Source of the DNA: Candidatus Pacearchaeota archaeon
GTDB lineage: Archaea; Nanobdellota; Nanobdellia; Pacearchaeales; GW2011-AR1
NCBI GenBank assembly: GCA_017609795.1
Contig: JAFCDH010000018.1
Span: 1-17,178, forward strand
DNA length: 17,178 nt
Direction: 5' to 3'
In this document: in pieces, positions 1-6,345 of the stretch
Position numbering within the stretch: the stretch's first letter is position 1
Layout of the letters: each line of letters opens with the position of its first letter
Notes under the pieces: model-generated
Told to the model about the DNA's origin: nothing
The model's database searches: none
The model's input: the letters and a program-made list of their open reading frames with translations, nothing else
Program-made: the position numbers and the translations under genes

Positions 1-218
1 GCTTTTAATGGTTTAAAATCAATAATTGCTATTGTATATCCTTCTCTTAATGCAGTTAATATAGGATTAACATCTTCATAACTTTTTAAAACAAAAGGCC
101 TTACAATAACTTTGGCTTTTTTCACTTCTTTTCCTAAATCTATTTCAATATAATCAAGGTCGTCAGAACCTCCACTAAAGGCTCCAGAAAAACCTTTTTT
201 TAATCTATCAAACACCAT
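1..218 (-). CDS. sepF: SepF-like cell division protein (partial, C-terminus beyond window)
   Basis: The first 72 codons are readable from the ATG at 218 down to the window edge. The product begins MVFDRLKKGF, followed by an acidic linker (GGSDDLDYIEIDL) and the core VIVRPFVLKSYEDV...ALREGYTIAIID. Those two blocks are characteristic of the SepF (DUF552) fold, and the short amphipathic N-terminus fits a membrane-targeting helix. In FtsZ-containing archaea SepF tethers the Z-ring to the membrane by binding the FtsZ C-terminal peptide. An FtsZ with a plausible C-terminal peptide lies about 4.2 kb away on the same strand. The C-terminal part, including the dimer interface, is not visible. Recognition rests on residue patterns only but is fairly secure. 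Confidence 0.85.
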   Translation of the reverse strand, partial: MVFDRLKKGFSGAFSGGSDDLDYIEIDLGKEVKKAKVIVRPFVLKSYEDVNPILTALREGYTIAIIDFKPLK

Positions 219-296
219 AATTAAGAATTATTGTGACAAGTTTATAAAGATTTCTGTGCTAGAATAGAAATCTTTAGGTATATACGTGGAGATAAA

Positions 297-416
297 TTAG
301 TTTACAGTTTTAAAAAAAATCATTTTAATAACTGTATATATTATATAAGCTAAAAAGATTATATATGCCCATAATAATACATCATTCAAAAATCTCATTA
401 TTTTTTTACTTACCAT
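297..416 (-). CDS. Micro-protein 3 of a small membrane-protein operon (39 aa)
   Basis: This is a 39-codon reading frame with one long hydrophobic stretch (about residues 13-33, LLWAYIIFLAYIIYTVIKMI), flanked by a basic N-terminus (MVSKKIMR) and a short polar tail (FFKTVN). It would be a single-pass membrane peptide. Its ATG (414-416) lies inside the last codons of the upstream 58-aa frame (stop 410-412), a 7-nt overlap of the kind seen with translational coupling. I recognise no family. The case for a real gene is the tight packing of three consecutive frames, each encoding a plausible transmembrane segment, between two genuine genes. Confidence 0.5.
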   Translation of the reverse strand: MVSKKIMRFLNDVLLWAYIIFLAYIIYTVIKMIFFKTVN

Positions 417-586
417 TTTCTTCTTTCTTTTAAATTAAAAATGTAAATTATTAATCCAATCATAATACCAATGGTTGCAATCCATATATCTTGGAGATCC
501 CCCTTATATTGGATAAATCTTAAGTAAAAATAGATTAATATTGAAAAATCAATAAATTTACCTATCCATTCAAGTATTTCTCCCAT
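410..586 (-). CDS. Micro-protein 2 of a small membrane-protein operon (58 aa)
   Basis: This 58-codon frame starts at ATG 584-586, one nucleotide after the stop codon of the preceding 32-aa frame (588-590). The protein starts MGEILEWIGKF and has two hydrophobic segments (about residues 12-25 and 34-50, the latter IWIATIGIMIGLIIYIF). They are separated by a short polar loop (QYKGDLQD), and the tail is strongly basic (NLKERRKW). A two-helix hairpin with the tail in the cytoplasm is the simplest topology. The end overlaps the next gene's start by 7 nt. No family is recognised. Toxin or holin-like peptides, or membrane-complex small subunits, are possible, but nothing in the sequence decides between them. 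Confidence 0.5.
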   Translation of the reverse strand: MGEILEWIGKFIDFSILIYFYLRFIQYKGDLQDIWIATIGIMIGLIIYIFNLKERRKW

Positions 587-587
587 T

Positions 588-686
588 TTAGATTATCCCT
601 AAAATTGCTGACCATAGCAAAACTATTGCTAATATCCCTAAAATAATCAATCCTTTTTCTATTACCTTCTTTATTTTTTTTGTCAT
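588..686 (-). CDS. Micro-protein 1 of a small membrane-protein operon (32 aa)
   Basis: This is a 32-codon frame: a lysine-rich N-terminus (MTKKIKKVIEKG) followed by one transmembrane stretch (LIILGILAIVLLWSAILGII) reaching the stop codon. Upstream, ATTATTTAAAAT (about 713-724) sits at the right distance for a TATA box giving a nearly leaderless mRNA. A second candidate promoter with a hairpin leader lies further up (744-845). It heads a run of three frames with a 1-nt gap and a 7-nt overlap. At this length chance cannot be excluded for the single frame; the arrangement as a whole is the evidence. Confidence 0.45.
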   Translation of the reverse strand: MTKKIKKVIEKGLIILGILAIVLLWSAILGII

Positions 687-743
687 TTTTCTTATTAATT
701 ATAATGATTTAGATTTTAAATAATTTTTGAATAATTTTATTTA

Positions 744-845
744 TTAATATCTTATAAATATTTTAAGTTATACAGATGAGATTTAAACTCTTAATTTTAT
801 AGCTTAATCTTCTCTTCTTTAAAGCTATAAGTTTTATAAAATATG
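744..845 (-). promoter_or_regulatory. Leader element E7 upstream of the micro-protein operon
   Basis: On the minus strand a TATA box (ATATTTTATAAAAC, about 832-845) is followed by GAAGATTAAGCTATA and, further on, AACTTAAAATATTTATAAG. This is the order of blocks seen in the other leader elements of this window. A perfect 9-bp stem, TTATAGCTT (797-805) with AAGCTATAA (822-830) around a 16-nt loop, can form. Because the element is partly palindromic, an ATATCTTATAAAT box also appears on the plus strand (about 748-760). Orientation toward the micro-protein operon is therefore likely but not certain. Confidence 0.45.
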
Positions 846-854
846 GGTGTAGAA

Positions 855-1205
855 TTATTTTTCAGGAACGTTTAGCTTTGCCATTACTTCTTGTCTTATT
901 TTTTCTAGCTCTTTTGTTAATTCTTCTTCTTGTTTTTCAATTGATTTTAATCTTAATGATAAAAGTTCTTTTTTCTTTTTTGATTCTTCTTCTAGTTTTT
1001 GTTTATTTGTTTTTATTATTATGTTTCCGATTATTTTAAAAACATCATCTTTAGAATCTTTTAATTCTTCTAATGCTTTTTCTGTTTCATTTAATTCTAC
1101 TTGAAAAGTTTGTTTTTGCATAAGTATACTTTGAAAATTCTGCTCATAAATCTGAAGCATCTGTATTTTTTCTTGTGTTTCTTTGTCTATTTTATTTGGA
1201 TCCAT
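855..1205 (-). CDS. pfdB: Prefoldin subunit beta
   Basis: This 116-aa protein is of normal length for archaeal prefoldin beta. Two long coiled-coil helices (about residues 8-48 and 68-112) flank a short hydrophobic beta-hairpin region (VFKIIGNIIIKTNKQKL), the conserved prefoldin centre. Prefoldin is a hexameric (alpha2 beta4) cytosolic chaperone that captures unfolded polypeptides and passes them to the group II chaperonin. It lies 77 nt downstream of rpo12, a common archaeal neighbourhood (eL43-rpo12-pfdB). It also has its own TATA-like GTTTATAAACCC (about 1255-1266), so it may be transcribed from that promoter or by read-through. Confidence 0.92.
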   Translation of the reverse strand: MDPNKIDKETQEKIQMLQIYEQNFQSILMQKQTFQVELNETEKALEELKDSKDDVFKIIGNIIIKTNKQKLEEESKKKKELLSLRLKSIEKQEEELTKELEKIRQEVMAKLNVPEK

Positions 1206-1282
1206 TTTTTTTGTTTTGTTACAAATCTTAGTTTTATGTTTTAATTTGATTTAAAGGGTTTATAAACTTAATGTTTCTTTAA

Positions 1283-1420
1283 TTAAACAGCTTTGATTTT
1301 TGCAGTGTGTTTCCTAGGTTTGTAGAAAATCTTTGAACCACAACTAGGACAGAGAAATCTTTTTTGCAGAGCAGTTGATGTAACTTTTTTTCCACATTTA
1401 AAGCATTTATATGTTGCCAT
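1283..1420 (-). CDS. rpo12: DNA-directed RNA polymerase subunit Rpo12 (RpoP)
   Basis: This 45-aa zinc-ribbon protein starts MATYKCFKCGKKV and continues RFLCPSCGSKIFYKPRK. The two CxxC knuckles (C6/C9 and C24/C27) and the C-terminal basic segment match archaeal Rpo12, the counterpart of eukaryotic Rpb12. Rpo12 is a small polymerase subunit that contacts the Rpo3/Rpo10 platform. It lies between eL43 and prefoldin beta, the usual archaeal context. Its upstream region (1435-1560) is unusually structured and is described separately. Confidence 0.92.
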   Translation of the reverse strand: MATYKCFKCGKKVTSTALQKRFLCPSCGSKIFYKPRKHTAKIKAV

Positions 1421-1463
1421 TTGTATGAAAACCTACGGTCCTCAAAAATTAAAGATTTTTAAG

Positions 1464-1534
1464 AACTTCAACTTTAAAAAGATTGAAGTTTTTCCTAACA
1501 AGTCCCCTTTCCCTTGATAGTCAACCTTTGGTTG
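1464..1534 (-). promoter_or_regulatory. Three-hairpin structured leader of rpo12
   Basis: Three inverted repeats follow each other with almost no gap. The first is CAACC/GGTTG with a 3-nt loop (1522-1534). The second is an 8-bp stem with one mismatch, CTAACAAG/CTTGATAG, around a 10-nt loop (1495-1520). The third is AACTTCAA/TTGAAGTT, continued inward by CTTT/AAAG with one bulged base (1464-1490). A TATA-like TTATTATATAATAAA (about 1548-1562) would start transcription close to the first hairpin, so all three would lie in the rpo12 5' UTR. A stand-alone small RNA is the alternative. Nothing identifies a ligand. Confidence 0.45.
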
Positions 1535-1594
1535 TTATTTATTTTTATTATATAATAATTGTGTTTTGATGGGTTTTTAAGTGTTTTTATTTAA

Positions 1595-1819
1595 TCATTC
1601 TTCTTTTTTAGGAAGCATATATGTATGATGTGCGAATTTCTTTTTGCATTTTTTACATTGCCAAATTCCTTTTGATAATCTTTTTGCAATCCCATTGCAA
1701 AAAATACATTGTTGTTTTTTTCTTTGAAGAGATTCTATTTCTGCAATTTTAACTCTAATTTTACGTCCATATCTTGCTCCAAATCTTGCTGCTGCTTTTG
1801 CTTTTTTCTTTTTTGGCAT
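1595..1819 (-). CDS. rpl37ae: 50S ribosomal protein eL43 (L37Ae)
   Basis: This 74-aa zinc-ribbon ribosomal protein has the conserved segment RFGARYGRKIRVKIAEIE (residues 12-29) and zinc ligands CIFC (C38/C41) and CKKC (C55/C58). Its Lys-rich N-terminus (MPKKKKAKAAA) is typical of rRNA-binding tails. It is slightly shorter than most homologues (about 80-90 aa) but has all ligands. The start at 1819 is the only reasonable one. It heads the eL43-rpo12-pfdB series and is preceded by leader element E8, suggesting expression with other translation genes. Confidence 0.93.
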   Translation of the reverse strand: MPKKKKAKAAARFGARYGRKIRVKIAEIESLQRKKQQCIFCNGIAKRLSKGIWQCKKCKKKFAHHTYMLPKKEE

Positions 1820-1840
1820 TTTTGTTAGTTTTATTATTTA

Positions 1841-1936
1841 TTCTGGAATCTGATAAGCTCAATTAAGAGAGATTATCTGAGTTTTTGTGAAGCTTAGGTT
1901 ATCTAATTGTGTCTCTTAATATTCTATAAAATATTG
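1841..1936 (-). promoter_or_regulatory. Leader element E8 upstream of eL43
   Basis: On the minus strand an AT-rich TATA-like stretch (ATATTTTATAGAATATT) is followed by TTAAGAGA, which pairs with TCTCTTAA further on. The block GAGCTTATCAGATTCCAGA then leads into an A/T-rich spacer before the eL43 start. The segment 1845-1885 is identical at 39 of 41 positions to 2814-2854 in front of uL11. Such conservation in non-coding DNA points to a shared regulatory RNA or promoter module. Confidence 0.6.
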
Positions 1937-1965
1937 TTTTTTGTTTATTTTGGTTATCTTTAAAA

Positions 1966-2039
1966 TGGGAATGCCCAGATTTGAACTGGGATTGCGAACT
2001 CCCAAAGCTCGAGTACTAACCAGATTATACTACATCCCC
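1966..2039 (-). tRNA. tRNA-Pro (anticodon UGG)
   Basis: The 74-nt minus-strand sequence folds as a cloverleaf. The acceptor is GGGGATG/CATTCCC with discriminator A, the anticodon stem is CGAGC/GTTCG around loop TTTGGGA (anticodon TGG), and the T arm is CCCAG-TTCAAAT-CTGGG. The D arm (GTAT/GTAC with GG in the loop) is also present. CCA is not encoded and no intron is seen. A TTTATAAA box (2063-2070) lies about 28 nt upstream of the mature 5' end, as expected for an archaeal tRNA promoter. It sits between uL11 and eL43. Confidence 0.95.
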
Positions 2040-2093
2040 GTAAAAATAAGGATTTAACTTAATTTATAAACTTATTGTTAGGAGTTTTAAGAA

Positions 2094-2780
2094 TCATTTC
2101 TTTTCTTCTTCAGCTTCTTTAGGCTTTGTTTCTGCTCCTTCAGGGGCCTGAGTGGCTTCTGTAGTTTCAGTACCTGCTTCAGCTGCAGCTTCTGCTGCTT
2201 CTTCAGCTGCTTTCTTTTCTGCTTCTATTTTAGCGTCTTGTTCTTCTTTTATCTTTGCAAAATGATTATCTAATCTTTTTCTTTTTTCAGACTCTGTTTC
2301 TGTTGATTTGTTATTAATTTCTTGTTTAAATCTTCCAGAATCTATTTTATGAATAAGTTCGTTTGGTTCTTGGTTTTCCACAAGAATTCCAACACTTGCA
2401 CAAGTCCCAAGAATAGATTTTACAGCTGTTTTAAAATCTTTTTCAAGCATGTTTGAATACTTTATTTTAGTTATTTTAATTACATCCTCAATAGAAGCAT
2501 TTCCTACTTTGATATTAGTATGGTCAGATGTTCCTTTTTCTAATTTTAATTCTTTTTTAATTAATTCTGAAGTTGGAGGAGAAGATGTTTCAACTGTAAA
2601 ATCTTTTGTTTTTTCATCAATATCAAGGTTAACAGGAACTTTCATTCCTTTGAATTCTTTTGTTGCCTCATTAACTTTAGAAATAACTTGCCCCATATTA
2701 ATTCCAATTGGGCCTAATTGCTGGGCTATTGCTGGGCCTGGTTTCATATCTCCACCATCGATTAATAATTTTATGTTCAT
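2094..2780 (-). CDS. rpl11: 50S ribosomal protein uL11 with acidic/Ala-rich C-terminal extension
   Basis: Residues 1-158 are a standard archaeal L11. The N-terminal domain contains GPAIAQQLGPIGINMGQVI and the proline/PPTSELIKKE loop; the C-terminal rRNA-binding domain ends in a variant of the GTC.S.G..VE motif (LGTCASVGILVE). L11 binds the GTPase-associated centre of 23S rRNA with the L10-L12 stalk. The protein is 228 aa, roughly 65 longer than usual. The extra part is a charged helix (HFAKIKEEQDAKIEAEKK) followed by low-complexity Ala/Glu/Thr sequence ending EAEEEKK. The gene follows spt5 in the classical secE-spt5-rpl11 order and has its own leader element E9. Confidence 0.95.
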   Translation of the reverse strand: MNIKLLIDGGDMKPGPAIAQQLGPIGINMGQVISKVNEATKEFKGMKVPVNLDIDEKTKDFTVETSSPPTSELIKKELKLEKGTSDHTNIKVGNASIEDVIKITKIKYSNMLEKDFKTAVKSILGTCASVGILVENQEPNELIHKIDSGRFKQEINNKSTETESEKRKRLDNHFAKIKEEQDAKIEAEKKAAEEAAEAAAEAGTETTEATQAPEGAETKPKEAEEEKK

Positions 2781-2811
2781 TTTGTTTTCTTATTTGATTT
2801 ATATTATTTAA

Positions 2812-2906
2812 TTGGAATTTGATAAGCTCAATCAAGAGAGATTATCTGAGTTTTGCAAAACTTATTTTATCTGATTGTATAATTTGATAGTTTATAAGAT
2901 ATAGGT
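2812..2906 (-). promoter_or_regulatory. Leader element E9 upstream of uL11
   Basis: A TATA box, TATATCTTATAAAC (about 2891-2904, minus strand), lies just after the spt5 stop codon. It is followed by CAGATAAAATAAG, a small TTTTGCAAAA palindrome, and the block shared with element E8 (39/41 identity, 2814-2854) that ends GAGCTTATCAAATTCCA. A short A/T spacer then leads to the uL11 ATG. The position gives a leader of roughly 90 nt. Confidence 0.6.
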
Positions 2907-2937
2907 TTTTATTTATTTTGATTATTTTAATTTGGAA

Positions 2938-3531
2938 TCAGAACCCCTCTGGAATTAATCCTCTAGTTGGCTCATCATAATCCTTTTTGATTTCTGGAGT
3001 TTTCCCTAAGATGTTTACATTATCTCCTTTAGAAGATTCTATTTTTTCCTGAGAATTTAATTTTTCTTTAGTTTCTTTTGATTCTCCTTCTTCTTTTTCT
3101 CTTCTAATAACTTTTACATTATCTAATTTTACTGTGACTGGAATTGGAACAACTGCAGCTAGTAAAGTTACTACTGTTTCTCCTTTTGTCTTATCAACTC
3201 TCATTACTTTTGCCTTTTCTTTTTTAAAGGGCTCTCCAATTATTTCAACAATATCTCCTTTTTCAATATTAATTTCTTCCATAACTGGCTCTAACATATT
3301 TTTAATTTCATTATAAGTTACTGTTTTTCCAATAATTCCTTTTACATATGGAAGATTATAAGCTGCTTCTTCTGCTGATTCTCTGTCTTCTGCTTCTAAG
3401 AAAATATATCCTCTTAATCCATGAGGACGAGCTAAAGAATATACTTGCAACTGTTTTTTATGAACTTTAGTAGAGATTAAATCTAATGCTCTATCTTCTT
3501 TATTTGTTGTTACTTTTATTACAAATATCAT
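2938..3531 (-). CDS. spt5: Transcription elongation factor Spt5 (NusG family) with C-terminal tail
   Basis: The N-terminal NGN domain (about residues 1-85) starts MIFVIKVTTNKED and includes VYSLARPHGLRGYIFLEAED. A KOW domain follows (about 90-143, IEKGDIVEIIGEPFKKEKAKV and VVPIPVTVKL). Spt5 clamps RNA polymerase onto DNA with Spt4 and links it to the ribosome. Archaeal homologues usually end near residue 150. This one adds about 50 charged, probably disordered residues ending EPTRGLIPEGF. It lies between secE and rpl11 as in most archaea, with its own leader element E1, so the three genes may be separately promoted. Confidence 0.95.
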   Translation of the reverse strand: MIFVIKVTTNKEDRALDLISTKVHKKQLQVYSLARPHGLRGYIFLEAEDRESAEEAAYNLPYVKGIIGKTVTYNEIKNMLEPVMEEINIEKGDIVEIIGEPFKKEKAKVMRVDKTKGETVVTLLAAVVPIPVTVKLDNVKVIRREKEEGESKETKEKLNSQEKIESSKGDNVNILGKTPEIKKDYDEPTRGLIPEGF

Positions 3532-3570
3532 TTTATTTTTTTATTTTGTTTTAATTAGGATATTTTATTT

Positions 3571-3654
3571 TCTGGAATCTTATTGTATCTTTAAGCTTTT
3601 GTTATGAGTAGCTTATGTTTATCATCTTCATCTTGTTATCTTTTATAAGATATT
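3571..3654 (-). promoter_or_regulatory. Leader element E1 upstream of spt5
   Basis: The minus-strand TATA box ATATCTTATAAAAG (about 3640-3653) is followed by ACAAGATGAAGATGATAAAC, the hairpin TAAGCT...AGCTTA with a 12-nt loop, and GATTCCAGA (3572-3580). An A/T-rich spacer then leads to the spt5 ATG. Its core ATGAAGATGATAA...TAAGCTACTCATAACAA is almost the same as in element E2 before secE, making these two the closest pair after E8/E9. Confidence 0.6.
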
Positions 3655-3660
3655 GATATT

Positions 3661-3784
3661 TTTAATATTTTAATCTGTTATTTTATCTTATTTAAATATT
3701 TCTAATTTCTCAGCTCAGCTAACTAATAACATCATAGAAGCTGATAATAATAGTTAAAATCAAGGGTTTATAAATTTATTGTTG
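3661..3784 (-). other. Non-coding stretch between secE and the spt5 leader, possible small RNA
   Basis: A TTTATAAA box (3767-3774) lies just after the secE stop and could start a short minus-strand transcript near 3742. The transcript region contains AGCTGA/TCAGCT (3739-3744 with 3715-3720) and a competing TAACTA/TAGTTA pairing. No coding frame of useful length is seen. It may be a small RNA or the remains of a regulatory region. Confidence 0.25.
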
Positions 3785-3955
3785 TCATATCTTAATAAAT
3801 CCCATAAGTAAAGAGATAATAAAACCCATTAATCCAATTAAACCTAATCCAATTGCAGAAACTTTTGCAATTATTGTGAATTCTTTTTTATCTGGTTTTT
3901 TCATAAGATGCCAGACTCTTACACATTGTTTTGTAAATGATTTTAAACTGAACAT
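3785..3955 (-). CDS. secE: Preprotein translocase subunit SecE (Sec61 gamma)
   Basis: This 56-aa protein has the Sec61-gamma layout: an amphipathic helix with the motif CVRVWHLMKKPDKKEF (residues 11-26), then one transmembrane helix (about 33-54, SAIGLGLIGLIGFIISLLMG) and a short basic tail (FIKI). SecE clamps the two halves of SecY in the translocation channel. The short length is normal for archaea. It precedes spt5 as in most Euryarchaeota, and its leader carries element E2. Confidence 0.93.
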   Translation of the reverse strand: MFSLKSFTKQCVRVWHLMKKPDKKEFTIIAKVSAIGLGLIGLMGFIISLLMGFIKI

Positions 3956-3976
3956 TTTTATTTTATTTTATTTTTT

Positions 3977-4057
3977 ACTTATATCTTTATAAATCTTTAA
4001 GCCTTGTTATGAGTAGCTTAATCTTATCATCTTCATCTCGTTATATTTTATAAGTTA
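3977..4057 (-). promoter_or_regulatory. Leader element E2 upstream of secE
   Basis: The minus-strand TATA box AACTTATAAAATAT (about 4042-4055) is followed by AACGAGATGAAGATGATAAG. The hairpin TTAAGCT...GGCTTAA then forms a 7-bp stem including one G-U pair, with loop ACTCATAACAA. Next come AGATTTATAAAGATATAAG and an A/T-rich run to the secE ATG. It is a clear member of the leader family. Confidence 0.6.
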
Positions 4058-4096
4058 TTGATATTATAATATAAAAGTTATTAGAAAAAGGGGTTT

Positions 4097-4381
4097 TTAA
4101 ATTTTGTTCAAACACAATTGATAGCCTAATTTATGAAGTATATCCCTTTTTAGATTCAAATTTAAAATATGAAGGCAATTATTTCCTATTGATATTCCTT
4201 CTAAATTTTCTCCAGCAGGTATACCTGTTTCAACATCACCTAAATCTTCAAAAGCAAGACAACTAAAAGGATCCTTATTTGAGGATTTTTGAATAATATC
4301 TAATCTTTTATCATTTGTTTGATGAGTCCAATTTTGGTAAATAGAACAATCTTTGATTTCTGTGCAAAGGTAAGTTGGCAT
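4097..4381 (-). CDS. Unknown small protein coupled to ftsZ
   Basis: This 94-aa protein starts at ATG 4379-4381, 7 nt after the ftsZ stop, with GGAG of the ftsZ tail 10 nt upstream as a likely ribosome binding site. A longer version from a TTG inside ftsZ is less likely. It has five cysteines (C6, C12, C41, C69, C90), an N-terminal block MPTYLCTEIKDCSIYQNW, and no transmembrane segment or signal. The Cys spacing (C-x5-C at the N-terminus) suggests a metal site or redox role, but the motif belongs to no family I can name. Tight coupling to ftsZ suggests co-expression and possibly a role in division. Confidence 0.6.
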   Translation of the reverse strand: MPTYLCTEIKDCSIYQNWTHQTNDKRLDIIQKSSNKDPFSCLAFEDLGDVETGIPAGENLEGISIGNNCLHILNLNLKRDILHKLGYQLCLNKI

Positions 4382-4388
4382 TTTAAAT

Positions 4389-5651
4389 CTACTCCAAAAA
4401 CTCAATACCTAATTCATCAGAAATTTCCATTTGTCTTTGAATTTCAGGCGGGAGTTCTCCTCCTTTTATTTGAGAACTTTGAACTCCTGTAATAATAATC
4501 ATAACTCTAATTGATTTTTCCATTTCTGGTGATAATTGAGCTCCCCAAATCATTTTCGCGTCTGGACTTAATTTTTCTCCTACTGTTGCTATAATCTCTC
4601 TTGCTTCATCTAAACTCATATCATTTCCTCCGATAATGTTTACTAAGGCTCCTGTAGCATTTGAAATATCTACATCAAGCAATGGGTTTGTTATTGCTTT
4701 TTCTACTGCTTCTTCTGCTCTTTTAGCTGAATCTGATTCTCCCATCCCTATTAAAGAGACTCCTCCATTTGACATAATTGTTTTAATATCTGCAAAATCA
4801 AGATTAACTAAACCAGACTTTGTTACAAGTTCTGTTATTCCTTTAACAGCATTTGTTAAAATCTCATCTGCAACTTTAAAAGCAGTTTGTAAAGGTAATT
4901 CTGGTGCAATTTCTAGTAATCTATCATTTGGAATAACAATTAAAGTATCTACTAGAGATTCCATTCTTTCTAAACCATATTCTGCATTTTCAATTCTTTT
5001 TTTTCCTTCAATAGTAAAAGGAAGAGTTACAATCCCAATAGTTAATGCTCCTTGTTTTTTTGATAGTTGTGCAACAACAGGGCCTGCTCCTGTTCCTGTT
5101 CCTCCACCTAATCCACAAGTAATAAAAACCATATCTGCTCCTGATAATGTTTTTTTGATTTCTTGTTCAGATTCATGAGCTGCTTCTTCTCCAATTTTTG
5201 GATTACTTCCTGAACCAAGGCCCATTGTTAATTCTTTTCCAATTAAAATCTTATAATCTGCATTTGTATAAAGAAGATCTTGTGCATCTGTATTTAATGT
5301 TGTAAATTCTCCTCCTTTAATTCCAATTTCCCTCATTCTGCTTACAGTGTTTCCACCAGCTCCTCCAATTCCAAAGACTTTTACTCTTGAACTTTGTTTT
5401 TTAAGAAGTTCTTCTAATTCTTTATCTATTTCTTCAACTTCTGGATTTTTATTAAAAATAGGAGTTGAAGTTTCTATTATTGGAGTTTCCTTAATATTTT
5501 CTCTTAATGAATCTGTTATTGGAGTATCTGAAAATGATGTTTCTTCACTTAAAATAGTATTTTCTTCGCTAAATCTATCTTGGTTAGATTCTTCTGGCTC
5601 TTCTCTTTGATAACCATAACTGTCTTGAGATTCATCTCTTTCATAATCCAT
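4389..5651 (-). CDS. ftsZ: Cell division GTPase FtsZ
   Basis: The 420-aa protein has an acidic, Ser/Glu-rich N-terminal extension of about 88 residues before the GTPase domain (VKVFGIGGAGGNTVSRM, 90-106). The tubulin signature GGGTGTG (182-188) and the T7 loop NLDFAD (283-288) needed for GTP hydrolysis in the polymer are intact. The end, MEISDELGIEFLE, fits a conserved C-terminal peptide that binds SepF-type anchors; a sepF gene is in the window. FtsZ polymerises into the cytokinetic ring at midcell. It has a TATA-like TTTAAATATTAA (about 5670-5681) in the 43-nt gap after the FKBP gene and is followed by the 94-aa unknown gene. The long extension is unusual; most archaeal FtsZs begin 20-40 residues before the GTPase core. 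Confidence 0.97.
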   Translation of the reverse strand: MDYERDESQDSYGYQREEPEESNQDRFSEENTILSEETSFSDTPITDSLRENIKETPIIETSTPIFNKNPEVEEIDKELEELLKKQSSRVKVFGIGGAGGNTVSRMREIGIKGGEFTTLNTDAQDLLYTNADYKILIGKELTMGLGSGSNPKIGEEAAHESEQEIKKTLSGADMVFITCGLGGGTGTGAGPVVAQLSKKQGALTIGIVTLPFTIEGKKRIENAEYGLERMESLVDTLIVIPNDRLLEIAPELPLQTAFKVADEILTNAVKGITELVTKSGLVNLDFADIKTIMSNGGVSLIGMGESDSAKRAEEAVEKAITNPLLDVDISNATGALVNIIGGNDMSLDEAREIIATVGEKLSPDAKMIWGAQLSPEMEKSIRVMIIITGVQSSQIKGGELPPEIQRQMEISDELGIEFLE

Positions 5652-5694
5652 GTCTAAGAAAGACTTAAATTAATATTTAAAGATTGTTGCGTTT

Positions 5695-6345
5695 TTATCG
5701 TTGTTTTGCAGTATTAGCTTCAACCTCAAAATCAAACTCAATCATATCTTTAAACTTCTGGTTCATCATCTGTACTAAAGGTTTGATTTTTGCATCTTTG
5801 AAAAGGATTTTTTTGTTTTTCTCATCTATATCAAATTCAAATCTTTGTTTAAAGAAAAAATCTTGTAAGGCATTGATTTTTTCTTTTATACTTGTAATTT
5901 TTCTTAAGATTTTAAAATCATAATCTACTTCTTTTCCTGCTAAAGGATTGTTAAAATCAACAATAACTCTTCCTCCTGAAACAGATAAAACTTTTGCTAT
6001 ATAATTATCTAATTGTAAGGTCATTCCAGGAATTGGGTTCATTTCTTTTTCTCTGAAAATTCTCATAGGCATTGTTTTGATTAATTTTGGATCTCTTTTT
6101 CCAAAAGCTTGTTCTGGAAGAATATGAATTAAATATTTTTTTCCAATTTCTTTTCCTTCAAGTTCATCATCAAAACCTTTTAATAACATTTGATTTCCAA
6201 CAGAAACAATTATTGGTTTAATATTTTTGATATCTACCTGCAAATTCATTTGTTCAGCTTGTTTTTTATTTGTTGTATCAAAAATTTGATCATTTGCTTT
6301 TCCTGTAAATTCTATTTCAACAAAGTCGTTTTTTTTGGTTTTCAT
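5695..6345 (-). CDS. FKBP-type peptidyl-prolyl cis-trans isomerase (archaeal long/SlyD-like form)
   Basis: This 216-aa protein opens MKTKKNDFVEIEFTGKANDQIFDTT, the start of the FKBP fold. It continues with IIVSVGNQMLLKGFDDELEGKEIGKKYLI and then the IF-type insert (about residues 84-130, PEQAFGKRDPKLIKTMP). The FKBP domain closes with VDFNNPLAGKEVDYDFKI. The last 65 residues form an extra alpha/beta domain, as in the roughly 29-kDa archaeal FKBPs. These are cytosolic folding catalysts with chaperone activity. The gene is divergent from aIF5A across a 60-bp promoter region and lies upstream of ftsZ on the same strand. Confidence 0.93.
   Translation of the reverse strand: MKTKKNDFVEIEFTGKANDQIFDTTNKKQAEQMNLQVDIKNIKPIIVSVGNQMLLKGFDDELEGKEIGKKYLIHILPEQAFGKRDPKLIKTMPMRIFREKEMNPIPGMTLQLDNYIAKVLSVSGGRVIVDFNNPLAGKEVDYDFKILRKITSIKEKINALQDFFFKQRFEFDIDEKNKKILFKDAKIKPLVQMMNQKFKDMIEFDFEVEANTAKQR

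Noticed and set aside
3705..3745. Box C/D guide RNA after secE
   Set aside because: ATGATGT and two CTGA are present on the minus strand, but there is no second C/D pair and the C box is imperfect.
4636..5178. Long plus-strand frame opposite ftsZ
   Set aside because: It is the antisense shadow of ftsZ; composition is Ser/Pro/Ile-rich as expected from an antisense reading, with no motif and no promoter.
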